Shown here one piece after another: positions 8,845-17,668 of a stretch of DNA of 46,236 bases. Source of the DNA: Promethearchaeota archaeon (GTDB lineage Archaea; Asgardarchaeota; Lokiarchaeia; Helarchaeales; RDOG01); NCBI GenBank assembly GCA_011365055.1, contig RDOG01000027.1, forward strand, positions 1 to 46,236, written 5' to 3'. A program made the translations under genes and the position numbers. The notes beneath the pieces were generated by a model that worked only from the letters and a program-made list of their open reading frames with translations, was not told the origin of the DNA and searched no databases. The stretch's first letter is position 1, and each line of letters starts with the position of its first letter.

Positions 8845-10944
8845 TTAGATTTTTTCAATATTTACATGAACACCATCAAGAAGAACCATACCTGCAAAAG
8901 TTTCAAGGTCTTTCCAATGATCATTAGTGATAATGTTAACGTTCACACCTGGTTTTTCTAGTGCCAATTCAGGAATGTCTTGATTAGTCCTTCCCCAACC
9001 GTGAGGGATCCAGATAATACTTCTCATTAAATCGGGAGTTGTTTTAACTTGGATTTCGATTGAATTGATTTTACTCGATACTTTAATGGTTTGAAAATCT
9101 TCGATTCCTAATTTGTTTGCATCATCTGAATTAATATAACAATAATTCGTCTCCAGATTAGTATGAATCCAGCTATTTATGGTTTCTATCTGCCTTCCAC
9201 TTATAAGAGTATAAGGATAATTTTCTTCGTTTTCAAAATTAAAATTCCTTAATTTCTCAAACTCACTTATGTAATCCTCTGGGATTAATGGAATAAGTTT
9301 ATCTGGAAATTGAATTCTATCAGGAAGTAACGTGTTATATTTAATTTCTTTTTCTTCGTTTAGAAAAATCCCTCTTTCAGTTTTCATTAATTCATTCATT
9401 CTTTTCCTATCATCTTTTTTTAAGGCTAATTTAAATACCCTTAAAGGAGGTCCACCTAGGGATAACATTCCCATTTTCTCTAGTAAGAGATTAAATATTT
9501 CCCATTCACCTTTTTGTTCACCATCAGGTTCTACTAAAGGATCTGAATAACAAGCAAAAGGGATGGGATTAAAAGAAGTTGTTGCCAATGCAAAATCTTC
9601 ACGTTCCAAGAAAGTTTTACAAGGAAGAATATAATCTGCTAAAATCGCAGTGTCATTCATAAATAATTCCATGGATACCAATAATTCTAAACTTTTAAAC
9701 GCTTTCTGAAGTCTTTTAGTATTTGGACAACTGACTAAAGGATCTCCTGCTAGTATTATCATGCTTCTAACTTGACCATCGCCAGGAGTAAATATTTCTT
9801 CAGCCATCAAAGCAGCAGGATAATTTCCAATCAAAGATCCAAAATTCCCTATTCGACTAAGTGCTTCTTTTTTCTTAGGTTTACTGCTTGAAGATAATCC
9901 CCCCATTTTACTGACATCAACAGCATCAATCAATCCATAACTGTAAAAATTCCCTTTTTTATCAATATTCCCTGTAATAAAATTAAACACGTCAATAGCC
10001 CATGCTAATAATGTTGCAAAGGATCCTCTATCCGTTCCCGACCGACCATAAACGGACGCTCCTCCTTTTTTTGAAGCTTCCAAAAAATCATTTGTTATTT
10101 TAATTATAGTTTCTTTGGGAATACCAGTTATTTGGGCAACTTTTTCTAAGTTACCTCCAAACTCTTTAGCAATCTTTCTGAGGTCATCAATTCCCTTGGA
10201 ATATTTACTAATAAATTCTTTATCTTCTAAATTATTTTCCAGCACATAATTTATCATTCCAAATAAGAGATAAATATCCGTATTCGGTCTAATAAACAGA
10301 TGCTCGCCAACTTGTTTTGCAGCTTCTATTTTACGAGGATTCATCCAAACGATCTTACAACCTCTTTTCGCCATGTTTTTTAATCGTTGCATGGGTCGGG
10401 GAAATACGACAAAACTAAAATGAGAAGCTGCAGGATTTGTGCCTATTCCTAAAAAATAATCTATTTTATCGAAGTCGGGAACAATAATAATGATGCTTGC
10501 TCCAAAGAAACGTTTTGAATGAGCAAATTTATTATTACAATCTTGTGATCCAGCACCATATATATTTCTTGAACCAATAAATCTTGCAAAGGTTGCTGAA
10601 TACATTGCAGCAGAATAGGAGAACGCAAGTGGATTCCCTAGATACATCCCTATAGAATTCCCTCCATGTTTAGTTTTTAATTCAAGCAATTTCGTGCCAA
10701 TTTCATCAATTGCTTGTTCCCAAGATATCCGTTCAAATTTTCCGTTGACCTTTTTTAGGGGATACTTAATTCTTTTTGGATGATATTGAATATCAAGAAA
10801 ACTACGTCCCTTTATACATGTATAACCTTTTGAAACAGGATGATCCTTATCTCCATAATATTTAACAATTTTATTATTTTCAATTTCTGCAATAAAACCG
10901 CAAGATCCTTCACAAATTCGGCAATATGTCAATTTCTTTTCCAT
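8845..10944 (-). CDS. molybdopterin (bis-MGD) oxidoreductase, catalytic subunit
   Basis: This is a DMSO-reductase-family catalytic subunit binding Mo or W bis-MGD and one [4Fe-4S] cluster. Counting from the ATG at 10944, the cluster ligands are Cys8-X2-Cys11-X3-Cys15-X27-Cys43 (CRICEGSC, later YTCIKGR). A Cys at about 136 in GSQDCNNK lies where the family places its metal-ligating Cys, Sec or Ser. ILAGDPLVSCPN, the acidic ADYILPCKTFLERED motif and the C-terminal MGD-binding domain (SGRQIETINSWIHTN; IWIPHGWGR) follow. At about 700 residues it is complete. The ATG at 10944 has GGTGG 8 nt upstream; a GTG at 10956 is an alternative. No electron-transfer subunit or cofactor gene adjoins it, so acceptor and substrate (formate, aldehyde or other) cannot be assigned. 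Confidence 0.88.
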   Translation of the reverse strand: MEKKLTYCRICEGSCGFIAEIENNKIVKYYGDKDHPVSKGYTCIKGRSFLDIQYHPKRIKYPLKKVNGKFERISWEQAIDEIGTKLLELKTKHGGNSIGMYLGNPLAFSYSAAMYSATFARFIGSRNIYGAGSQDCNNKFAHSKRFFGASIIIIVPDFDKIDYFLGIGTNPAASHFSFVVFPRPMQRLKNMAKRGCKIVWMNPRKIEAAKQVGEHLFIRPNTDIYLLFGMINYVLENNLEDKEFISKYSKGIDDLRKIAKEFGGNLEKVAQITGIPKETIIKITNDFLEASKKGGASVYGRSGTDRGSFATLLAWAIDVFNFITGNIDKKGNFYSYGLIDAVDVSKMGGLSSSSKPKKKEALSRIGNFGSLIGNYPAALMAEEIFTPGDGQVRSMIILAGDPLVSCPNTKRLQKAFKSLELLVSMELFMNDTAILADYILPCKTFLEREDFALATTSFNPIPFACYSDPLVEPDGEQKGEWEIFNLLLEKMGMLSLGGPPLRVFKLALKKDDRKRMNELMKTERGIFLNEEKEIKYNTLLPDRIQFPDKLIPLIPEDYISEFEKLRNFNFENEENYPYTLISGRQIETINSWIHTNLETNYCYINSDDANKLGIEDFQTIKVSSKINSIEIQVKTTPDLMRSIIWIPHGWGRTNQDIPELALEKPGVNVNIITNDHWKDLETFAGMVLLDGVHVNIEKI

Positions 10945-11133
10945 TATAATCGCCACCAGAAATTAAATTACTTGGTATATAATTTAAATTTAATTTGAAT
11001 AATCTAACATGTAATAATCTAATATCTGATAGCGATTTGTACAGCAGTACATCAATTATTCGGTTAATTTAAATAATTTATATTGAAGCAATTTCATAGA
11101 CTTTATGGGATTAAATTACTGAGAGGTTTTTCT

Positions 11134-11916
11134 ATGTCATTTTTAGACGATCCAATAGTTTCAAAAGTAGTCTTTTATCCGAGAAAAGTAAATATACCAA
11201 AAAATTTGGGAAAAAATATCAAGATTCTCAATTTTGAAATAGAACCTAACATAAATATTGGAGGAGTTTGTTACGTGCAAGATTATAACCTTCCAACAAT
11301 TCTAATGTTCCATGGAAATGGTGAAATCGCACTAGATTACATACATTTTTATGACTTATTCTTTGAATGTGGTGTAAATCTAGCAGTTGTTGATTTTCGA
11401 GGTTATGGTTGGAGCAGTGGAGATCCTTTTTACACTTGCTTAATAGAAGATGCGTTTCGAATTTATCAACATTTTAATAAATGGATGGAGGCTGAAACAT
11501 TTCGAGATTCATTATTCATAATGGGACGATCACTCGGAAGTGTGTGCGCTTCAGAAATTGGGGCTCAGAATCCATCAAACCTTAGAGGAATTTTTTTTGA
11601 AAGTGGATTTGCAAGCATATATAACTTAATGACCCGTTTATTTCGAATAGGAGGCCCTAATATTACGTTAGACAATCTAAAAGAATGGTCAAATGAAATT
11701 AGAATTGCTAAAATAAAAAAACCTATTTTAATCATCCATGGAACAAACGATTGGATCATACCAATTTCAGAAGGGGAATTGATCCATGAGATTCTTCCAA
11801 AAAGCACAGAAGCAAAAATGATTGCCATTCGAGGAGCGGGACATAATGACATATTGAGGTATAGGGAGAAATATATACCACCCTTAAGAGAATTTATTAA
11901 AAAGAATTCTGATTAA
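11134..11916 (+). CDS. alpha/beta hydrolase (serine hydrolase)
   Basis: This 260-residue alpha/beta hydrolase shows MFHGNGE (oxyanion region), VVDFRGYGWSSG, the nucleophile elbow MGRSLGSV (GxSxG), IIHGTNDWIIP carrying the probable catalytic Asp, and GAGHNDILR carrying the catalytic His, all in the expected order. It resembles the prolyl-peptidase-like/FrsA-BEM46 group of hydrolases, and the substrate is unknown. There is no signal peptide, so it is cytoplasmic. I chose the ATG at 11134 because AGAGGT lies 7 nt upstream; an in-frame TTG at 11083 would add 17 residues without a ribosome-binding site. It is transcribed alone, divergent from the molybdopterin gene. Confidence 0.85.
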   Translation: MSFLDDPIVSKVVFYPRKVNIPKNLGKNIKILNFEIEPNINIGGVCYVQDYNLPTILMFHGNGEIALDYIHFYDLFFECGVNLAVVDFRGYGWSSGDPFYTCLIEDAFRIYQHFNKWMEAETFRDSLFIMGRSLGSVCASEIGAQNPSNLRGIFFESGFASIYNLMTRLFRIGGPNITLDNLKEWSNEIRIAKIKKPILIIHGTNDWIIPISEGELIHEILPKSTEAKMIAIRGAGHNDILRYREKYIPPLREFIKKNSD

Positions 11917-12060
11917 TGATAAAAATTGTTATGGTTCTTTTCTTTAATTTTTTTATTGATTAAGTAATATTTAATATCTCATTTGAAGAGTAAATCCCAA
12001 GAAATATTTTAAAATCTTATAATTTTGTATTTTTTTTATTAAAATTGTAAAGTATTAAAA

Positions 12061-12258
12061 ATGAAATCCAGAATATTTGAAAACAAATTTTGGAAAATTG
12101 TTCCTTTTTTAGTAATATTCTCTTTTACAATAGAAATGACATTAATTGTAACGATTTTATTAGGATTACCACAACTTTTAATCGCCTTCATACCTTTATA
12201 TCTTTCAAATGTATTGTTATTGATCAAAATTCTTTCGAGAAAAGAGAATAGTGAATAA
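12061..12258 (+). CDS. small two-helix membrane protein
   Basis: This 65-residue protein has two predicted membrane segments (about residues 12-32 and 36-56) with a basic C-terminus. It overlaps the start of the next gene by 8 nt if the GTG at 12251 is used, so the two are probably co-translated and may form one membrane complex. No family was recognised. The opposite-strand frame across the same bases has poorer coding character. Confidence 0.5.
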   Translation: MKSRIFENKFWKIVPFLVIFSFTIEMTLIVTILLGLPQLLIAFIPLYLSNVLLLIKILSRKENSE

Positions 12259-13162
12259 TATGTTTGAGATTTTATTAATCGTCCCTTTAACCATTTTTTT
12301 TATCTTTATAATTCTTCATTCTTTATCTGATAAAGGAGCGAAAAAAACGTTAATTTTTTTTGGATATGCATTAATTTTTTCATTTATTCGCGAGTTAATA
12401 ATTGGAACCTTCGCACCTTTATATGAGGGCTCCGGATCTTTTAAAATTGGAAATATATCTCTCGTAATAGTTTTAGGATGGGTATTTACTTTTTATTTAG
12501 CTAAATATTTTTCCCAATTAATCACGGAAAATACGAAATTTCATAATGCTTTGTTAATTCGAGTTGCACTTGGAACTTTTTTTGTAGTGGGAATTTCATT
12601 AGTTATGGAAACTTCAGCAATTCAATTAGAATGGTGGAGATGGAGATCAGAGGTCCTTCCATTCATTACATTAGAAAACTCACTATTTGGAGCCCCTTAT
12701 TTCGTTTTTGTTGGATGGGGAATTACAGGATTCGTATTTCTTTGTACTTATTCAATTTTATTTGAAAGAGAAAGAAATTTTAAATCAATAAGTTTTAGTA
12801 TTTTATTAATTGGGTTGATGTTGTTGAATTTTCTTATTGGAAACTTCTTTATATTAAATCCAACTCCAGCCTTAATTATTTTAATTCATTCCATTGTTGT
12901 TCAGACATTGATAATTTTCTTTTTATTTTTATATTATAAGTCAATAGAAAGACACTTGTTTTTATCAATTGGACTCTTTATAGCCGCTATTTGGATAACA
13001 TGTTCAATGATTATTCCTATGATAAATGTAATTCATAATGTATTAGTCCATAGTATTTATTTTGGTCTTTTAATTTCTTTATTCACTTGCATAATTTTTG
13101 AGATTTATATTTTTCATGGTATTATTTCTATTTTAAAGCAAGATTTTAATGAATTAAAATAA
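12251..13162 (+). CDS. polytopic membrane protein, unknown family
   Basis: This 303-residue protein has about eight hydrophobic helices throughout and short loops, with no large soluble domain. A loop with EWWRWRSEVLP (about residues 126-136) carries three Trp and two Arg. An eight-helix layout with such conserved aromatic loops can be seen in carotenoid-type or transport proteins, but I do not recognise a family. GTG at 12251 or ATG at 12260 may be the start. It follows and overlaps the 65-residue membrane protein and converges on the next gene. Confidence 0.6.
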   Translation: MNNMFEILLIVPLTIFFIFIILHSLSDKGAKKTLIFFGYALIFSFIRELIIGTFAPLYEGSGSFKIGNISLVIVLGWVFTFYLAKYFSQLITENTKFHNALLIRVALGTFFVVGISLVMETSAIQLEWWRWRSEVLPFITLENSLFGAPYFVFVGWGITGFVFLCTYSILFERERNFKSISFSILLIGLMLLNFLIGNFFILNPTPALIILIHSIVVQTLIIFFLFLYYKSIERHLFLSIGLFIAAIWITCSMIIPMINVIHNVLVHSIYFGLLISLFTCIIFEIYIFHGIISILKQDFNELK

Positions 13163-13175
13163 AAAAAAAGAATTT

Positions 13176-13664
13176 TTATTTGGATTTATATATTGCTATG
13201 ACTCCACAGATACATAATATTATCGATGTAATTGCTAAATAAAAGCCAGGACCAAGACCAACAAATGCATCACCTATTATGTAGAAAAAGAATCGTTCAA
13301 ATGAGAAGTTTGCGATAATAAAATGCACCACCATATAAGTTATAGCCAATATTGATCCGATAACAATGATAATTAATCCCGTAACTCCTGCTTTTTTATT
13401 TACTTTTGCGCTAGCTATTATAAATACTATACCGCCTACAATTAATACAAGCATACAAATGTAATATATAAGATAACGTATATCGTTAAATGGATCTAAC
13501 AGGACAGGCCAAGAGTTATTAGTCATCCAAATAAATACATCAATTGAACTCATTCCATAGAGTGCTGTTGGACTTATTACCCACCACCACCATAAAAAAG
13601 CAGCTATAATAGCAAAAGCTCCACCTGTAATGCCTAAAATTTTTGCAGCTTTTTCTGCATCCAA
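13176..13664 (-). CDS. four-helix membrane protein, unknown family
   Basis: This 162-residue protein has four predicted transmembrane helices (about residues 10-28, 63-83, 92-115 and 132-158). The first extracellular loop holds several Trp residues. The start ATG follows GGAGG with good spacing (the plus strand reads cctcc at 13672-13676). It converges with the upstream membrane protein gene across 13 nt of A-rich then T-rich sequence that could stop both transcripts. Function unknown. Confidence 0.6.
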   Translation of the reverse strand: MDAEKAAKILGITGGAFAIIAAFLWWWWVISPTALYGMSSIDVFIWMTNNSWPVLLDPFNDIRYLIYYICMLVLIVGGIVFIIASAKVNKKAGVTGLIIIVIGSILAITYMVVHFIIANFSFERFFFYIIGDAFVGLGPGFYLAITSIILCICGVIAIYKSK

Positions 13665-13943
13665 AGAGAAACCTCCAATATATTAATTATAAGAATTATT
13701 CATGTTTTATTAAAAAAAGCTATGGGTTGCAAACTCTAAGATGGGAAATATTATTTCTTATAAATTTTTAAAATATAAAGACATCAAATTAATAATGATT
13801 AATCTAATTTAACTTTTTTTTAGATATTTTTTCATTAATAAAATCTTTTTTATTGCTTGAATTTCTTAATTTTATAAATAGGAAAATTATTCTTTATTTA
13901 TTAAAAATGACTAAAAAATATTATTGAATTACTTAAAATTTTT

Positions 13944-14762
13944 TTAAAAAATCATTGCATTTGCAGCTCGGATTATATTTTGAGCTTCTACAACTGAAAT
14001 ATCTAAAAGTCGTGAGATTTTTGATGGTAGCTCTGAGGCAAGCTTAAAAATCGTTGTGATTTCATTCTCTACCAATTTTATTGCTCTTTCCCTGTCGACT
14101 CCATAAATAACAGTCAAATTCTTGATGTCTTTTTCATTAATTTCTTTTGACATAACATAAGGTTTAAGTTTTTCAACGGGTTTTTCTTTGATTATTTCTC
14201 TATTAGGTAGTTGTTCTACAGTTTCTTTGGGCTTATCAGCAATTTTCTTTTCGATAAGATCTTCAATTTTAACAATTTTAGCTATTTTAACGTCTATCTT
14301 TTTTTCTTCTTCTGTCTTTACAGGAATGATGGGCTCCACGAATATTTTCGATTCGCTTTCAATCTTTTCTTCTTTTATTTCTTCCTCTTTTACCTCTTCT
14401 GCCTTTACAGGAATGATGGGCTCCACGAATATTTTCGATTCGCTTTCAATCTTTTCTTCTTTTATTTCTTCCTTTTTTATTTCTTCAATTTCTACGGGAA
14501 TAGTCGGTTCTACAGACAATTTTGATTCTCTATCAATCTTTTCTTCTTCTATTTCTTTAATTGACACCTTCATATATTCTTTAAGTTCATCTTTTTCTTC
14601 ACTCTTCTCTCCTTTAAGCCTTTTCTCCATATTGTCTGCGAGATCCAATATTCTATCCTGTACATTATTAATAAATTGATTAATACCGTCAATAGCATCT
14701 CCAACCATGTCAAAAAGTCTATCTACAAGACTTTTTCTTTTTGAGTCTTTCTCTTTATCCAT
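13944..14762 (-). CDS. charged repeat protein with helix-hairpin-helix-like C-terminus
   Basis: The 272-residue protein has three parts. Residues about 1-70 form a charged, probably coiled-coil N-terminus. Residues about 60-150 hold three tandem 29-residue repeats rich in Glu, Lys and Ile, each containing a PxxPV step (VEPIIPVK in two copies, VEPTIPVE in the third). Residues about 205-272 look like two helix-hairpin-helix units (IYGVDRERAIKLVENEI; LLDISVVEAQNIIRAANAM), as in RadA or DNA polymerase beta N-termini. This suggests a tethered DNA-binding or scaffolding protein. No signal peptide or membrane helix is present. It stands alone with about 190-280 nt of non-coding DNA on each side. The function is inference. 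Confidence 0.65.
   Translation of the reverse strand: MDKEKDSKRKSLVDRLFDMVGDAIDGINQFINNVQDRILDLADNMEKRLKGEKSEEKDELKEYMKVSIKEIEEEKIDRESKLSVEPTIPVEIEEIKKEEIKEEKIESESKIFVEPIIPVKAEEVKEEEIKEEKIESESKIFVEPIIPVKTEEEKKIDVKIAKIVKIEDLIEKKIADKPKETVEQLPNREIIKEKPVEKLKPYVMSKEINEKDIKNLTVIYGVDRERAIKLVENEITTIFKLASELPSKISRLLDISVVEAQNIIRAANAMIF
14321..14581 (-). repeat. three tandem 87-bp coding repeats
   Basis: Units begin at 14321, 14408 and 14495, a constant period of 87 bp (29 codons). The first two copies are almost identical over most of their length, including the 20-base stretch caggaatgatgggctccacg, while the third has diverged at many positions. The near-identity of two copies points to a recent duplication within the gene and makes slippage or copy-number change between strains likely. 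Confidence 0.9.
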
Positions 14763-14955
14763 TTATCTCACTTTTATTTAAAAAATATATAATAATAAAC
14801 AATCTAAAATTAATTCCATTTATTAAAAATTTATATATTCTTTTAAATTGAAATAAGATAACGTTTAAAAAAAATTTTATATTATGAACGAGATATTGCA
14901 TATTTGCATGGGTTTATAATTAAAATATGAAAAAACTGAGAGGAGAAATAATTTC

Positions 14956-15819
14956 ATGAGTACAAAAGAATTTAGTGGGATAGATGAAGACGATGAATTT
15001 GACCGAATAGGTTGGTTTCAACTACAACTTCTACTTCAACTAGCCTTTAGACCAAAATATGGATATGAAATCATTAATGAAATGAAAGTTAACGATATAA
15101 AAATTAGTACAGGACAGGTGTATCCAGCACTTAAGAAATTAGAGAATTCTGAGTATTTAAACTCATTTTCAAAGAAAGGACGGGCAGCAAGAAGAAAATA
15201 TTACGAAATTACTGAAAAAGGAGTGGAGGCAATTAAAAGAACTATACGACCCATGTTGTTTAATGTAGTTCCTGCCATGTATACTCTCTTATCAGGTATT
15301 AGAACAGCTTTATTTGACCATTATAAAGTAAATAAAGGAGATACGATATTATTTTATTCTGATCCAATAAAACAACCATTAATAGACCTTGCAAGATTAG
15401 TAGGAGATACGGGAAAAGTTCTTATTACTGTAAAAAATTCAGCATCCCTTCAAACTATATTAGAATTTGCAGCCTTTTTCAATTTTGATAAGGTCATCCA
15501 ACCAGTAATTATAACAAAAGATAGAAAAATAAATTGCGAAAGAAACATTGCGGATCAAGCAGTTTTATTAATGTTTCAGAAGGAAAAAGATATTCAATCT
15601 CTTTTAGATGAAATAATTAAAGTTGTAAAACCTGGTGGAAACATAATCTTATTATCTACCGAACCAAACATCATTAGTGAAACTTTCTTATCGTTCTTTG
15701 GATTTTATATTGGATATACTGACGAAGAATTGAAGGAAATTTGTATTAAGTCCGGTTTAGAGATTGATCGTGTTGATAACATTCAACGTATAATCTTAGT
15801 GAAAGCTAAGAAGAAATAA
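14956..15819 (+). CDS. PadR-family regulator fused to a methyltransferase-like domain
   Basis: Residues 20-100 form a PadR-type winged helix (LQLLLQLAFRPKYGYEIINEM, then STGQVYPALKKLENSEYL, then ARRKYYEITEKG). Residues 112-287 look like a Rossmann methyltransferase-type domain: GDTILFYSDP (first strand), then VKPGGNIILLS (the post-motif strand typical of class I SAM methyltransferases) and a final TDEELKEICIKSGLEIDRV. The first strand has no GxGxG loop, so the domain may bind a ligand or SAM rather than catalyse. A ligand-sensing transcription factor is the simplest reading. AGAGGAG precedes the ATG. The gene ends in a strong hairpin terminator. Confidence 0.8.
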   Translation: MSTKEFSGIDEDDEFDRIGWFQLQLLLQLAFRPKYGYEIINEMKVNDIKISTGQVYPALKKLENSEYLNSFSKKGRAARRKYYEITEKGVEAIKRTIRPMLFNVVPAMYTLLSGIRTALFDHYKVNKGDTILFYSDPIKQPLIDLARLVGDTGKVLITVKNSASLQTILEFAAFFNFDKVIQPVIITKDRKINCERNIADQAVLLMFQKEKDIQSLLDEIIKVVKPGGNIILLSTEPNIISETFLSFFGFYIGYTDEELKEICIKSGLEIDRVDNIQRIILVKAKKK

Positions 15820-15831
15820 CTTAGCTTTTTT
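15802..15831. terminator. bidirectional hairpin terminator
   Basis: AAAGCTAAG (15802-15810) and CTTAGCTTT (15820-15828) form a perfect 9-bp stem around a 9-nt loop, followed by a T run. The stop codon of the PadR gene lies in the loop, and radA ends just 5 nt beyond on the other strand, so the hairpin can serve both genes. Confidence 0.75.
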
Positions 15832-15835
15832 TATT

Positions 15836-16804
15836 TTATATATCTCTTACACCGTGACTAGTAATTTGAAAAGTAACTTGCCCTTCTGGTAAATATGGAC
15901 TATCAATTAATCGTGCAATTCTTTGATTACCCCTAGATGCTTTCAAGGATAATCGATTTTGGATGAAATGAGCAACAACATTACCACCAGTAGGTTTAGT
16001 CTGTTCACCAATTGGATCGAGCGTTGCAGAGATATGGTTTGTTACGAGAACTGCTGCATCATATATTTTTGCAACATTCTTTAATTCATTTAAATGAGCT
16101 AAAAGTTTACTTTGACGTTCCATTAATTGATCTTTCCCGATATAATCTGCTCTGAAAAAGGTCATTAGTGAATCCAAAATAATGATCTTTGCAGGAGTTG
16201 TTTTTAATTGATGTTTTAATTGGTTCACAATCAAAATTTGATGATCAGAATTATAACAAGTCGCTACTTGAATGTTATTTAAGACTTTTTGCTCGTCTAA
16301 TTCCATGTATGAAGCCATTTCGACTATTCTTTCTGGTCTAAATGTATTTTCAGTATCAATATAAATAGCGTTTGAATCAAGTCCCCCTTTTTCTTTTGGT
16401 AATTGAACGTTAATAGCTAATTGGTGAGCTAATTGGGTTTTTCCTGATCTAAAGCCACCATAAACTTCGGTTATTGCTTGTGTCTCCACACCTCCGCCCA
16501 ATAATAAATCCAATTTATTAGAGCTTGTAGAAATTCTGCCAATTTCTTTTCTTTCTTGAAAAAGTTCATTTGCAGGTTTAAAAGTATATCCTAACTTAAG
16601 AGCAACATCCTTAACAATTTTTTCTGCTTTATTTTCGGATATACCCGTTTTGTTAGCAATTTCTTTAGGTCTACTTGTTGCGATTAATTTTAAGGATGTA
16701 AAATTACATTCAATAAGTTTTTTCTTTATAGCAGGCCCAATTTCTTTTATCTGATCGAATTCGCTGTAAGGATCAACTTCATTTTCTTTTTTTGTTGGGA
16801 TCAT
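15836..16804 (-). CDS. radA: DNA repair and recombination protein RadA
   Basis: This is the archaeal RecA/Rad51 recombinase, which forms filaments on single-stranded DNA and promotes strand exchange. Residues about 15-70 hold the N-terminal helix-hairpin-helix DNA-binding domain (IKEIGPAIKKKLIE; ISENKAEKIV). The ATPase core has Walker A GGFRSGKTQ at 116-124 and Walker B IIILDS at 207-212. FRPERI (about 155-160), the PTGGNVVAHF segment and ARLIDSPYLPEG near the end are all typical of RadA. The Walker A loop reads GGFRSGKT where most RadA proteins have GEFGSGKT. At 322 residues it is full length. It diverges from a HisA-related gene with about 70 nt between starts, so both promoters must share that gap. 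Confidence 0.95.
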   Translation of the reverse strand: MIPTKKENEVDPYSEFDQIKEIGPAIKKKLIECNFTSLKLIATSRPKEIANKTGISENKAEKIVKDVALKLGYTFKPANELFQERKEIGRISTSSNKLDLLLGGGVETQAITEVYGGFRSGKTQLAHQLAINVQLPKEKGGLDSNAIYIDTENTFRPERIVEMASYMELDEQKVLNNIQVATCYNSDHQILIVNQLKHQLKTTPAKIIILDSLMTFFRADYIGKDQLMERQSKLLAHLNELKNVAKIYDAAVLVTNHISATLDPIGEQTKPTGGNVVAHFIQNRLSLKASRGNQRIARLIDSPYLPEGQVTFQITSHGVRDI

Positions 16805-16875
16805 TAAGCCTCCAGTTGAGCAAACATTTATCTTTAATTAATAAAATCATTCAAGTAATTAAAAGTTCTTACTGG

Positions 16876-17640
16876 ATGAAAATGAGAGTTATTCCTGTAC
16901 TTGACATCTTAACAATTGATGGGAAAAAACAAGTTGTAAGAGGTATTAAAGGAGAGAGAAAAAAATATCGTCCTATTAGATCGAGTAAAATATTAAATGA
17001 TAGCAGCCCAATAAAAATGGCTCAAAAATTTAAAGAATTGGCAGATTTTAATGAATTATATATTGCAGATTTGGATGCAATCCAAGGAATTAATAAAGAA
17101 TTAGAGTATATTAATAATATCACTAAGAAATTGGACTATAAAATCATGTTAGATGCGGGAATATCAAGTTTATCAGATATAGAGGCATTAAAATATCTAA
17201 ATATCGATAAATTAATTATAGGTACTGAAACTTTGAAAGATATTAATGAATTAAAAAATATAACTAAAGTTTTGGGAAAAAGTAAAGTAATTTTAAGCAT
17301 AGACCTTCTTAATGGTCAATTATTGACGAGAAATGAAAAATTTAAATCTCAAACATTAAATGAATTTTTGAAATTAATAGAAAGAATTAACATTAATGAA
17401 ATAATATTTCTTGAATTAACTCAAGTGGGATCAAAAAGAGGAATAAATAAAAAATTAATAGATATTATGAAAGATAATCTAAAAAATACTAAATTAATTA
17501 CGGGAGGAGGAGTTAAGACTATTCAAGATTTATCCTCAATGCAAGAACTAGGTATTAATGGTGCGTTAATTGCGACTGCATTCCATGAAGGTACCATAAC
17601 AATTAAAGAGATAAAGGAGTTTCAATTCAATAATACTTGA
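16876..17640 (+). CDS. HisA/HisF-related (beta-alpha)8 protein
   Basis: This is a TIM-barrel protein of the HisA/HisF superfamily, closest in appearance to the archaeal and methylotroph group known as COG1411 (HisA-related). It starts MRVIPVLDIL and has LYIADLDAIQG, KIMLDAGISS, LIIGTETL, VILSIDLLNGQ, LELTQVGSKRG and ITGGGVKTIQDL. The paired phosphate-binding motifs of HisA are preserved (IIGTET and GGGV...GALIATA). Asp in LDIL and Asp in SIDLLNG sit where HisA keeps its two catalytic acids. The true substrate is unknown, because no histidine genes adjoin. The ATG at 16876 or 16882 is the likely start; an upstream ATG at 16792 would run into the radA start and adds unlike sequence. Confidence 0.8.
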   Translation: MKMRVIPVLDILTIDGKKQVVRGIKGERKKYRPIRSSKILNDSSPIKMAQKFKELADFNELYIADLDAIQGINKELEYINNITKKLDYKIMLDAGISSLSDIEALKYLNIDKLIIGTETLKDINELKNITKVLGKSKVILSIDLLNGQLLTRNEKFKSQTLNEFLKLIERININEIIFLELTQVGSKRGINKKLIDIMKDNLKNTKLITGGGVKTIQDLSSMQELGINGALIATAFHEGTITIKEIKEFQFNNT

Positions 17641-17668
17641 ATGAGAGTTTTAAATAGGCGAATTATAG

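Noticed and set aside
14188..14679. Long plus-strand frames opposite the repeat protein
   Set aside because: They are Ser/Phe-rich mirror frames of the Lys/Glu-rich repeats on the minus strand and have no ribosome-binding site.
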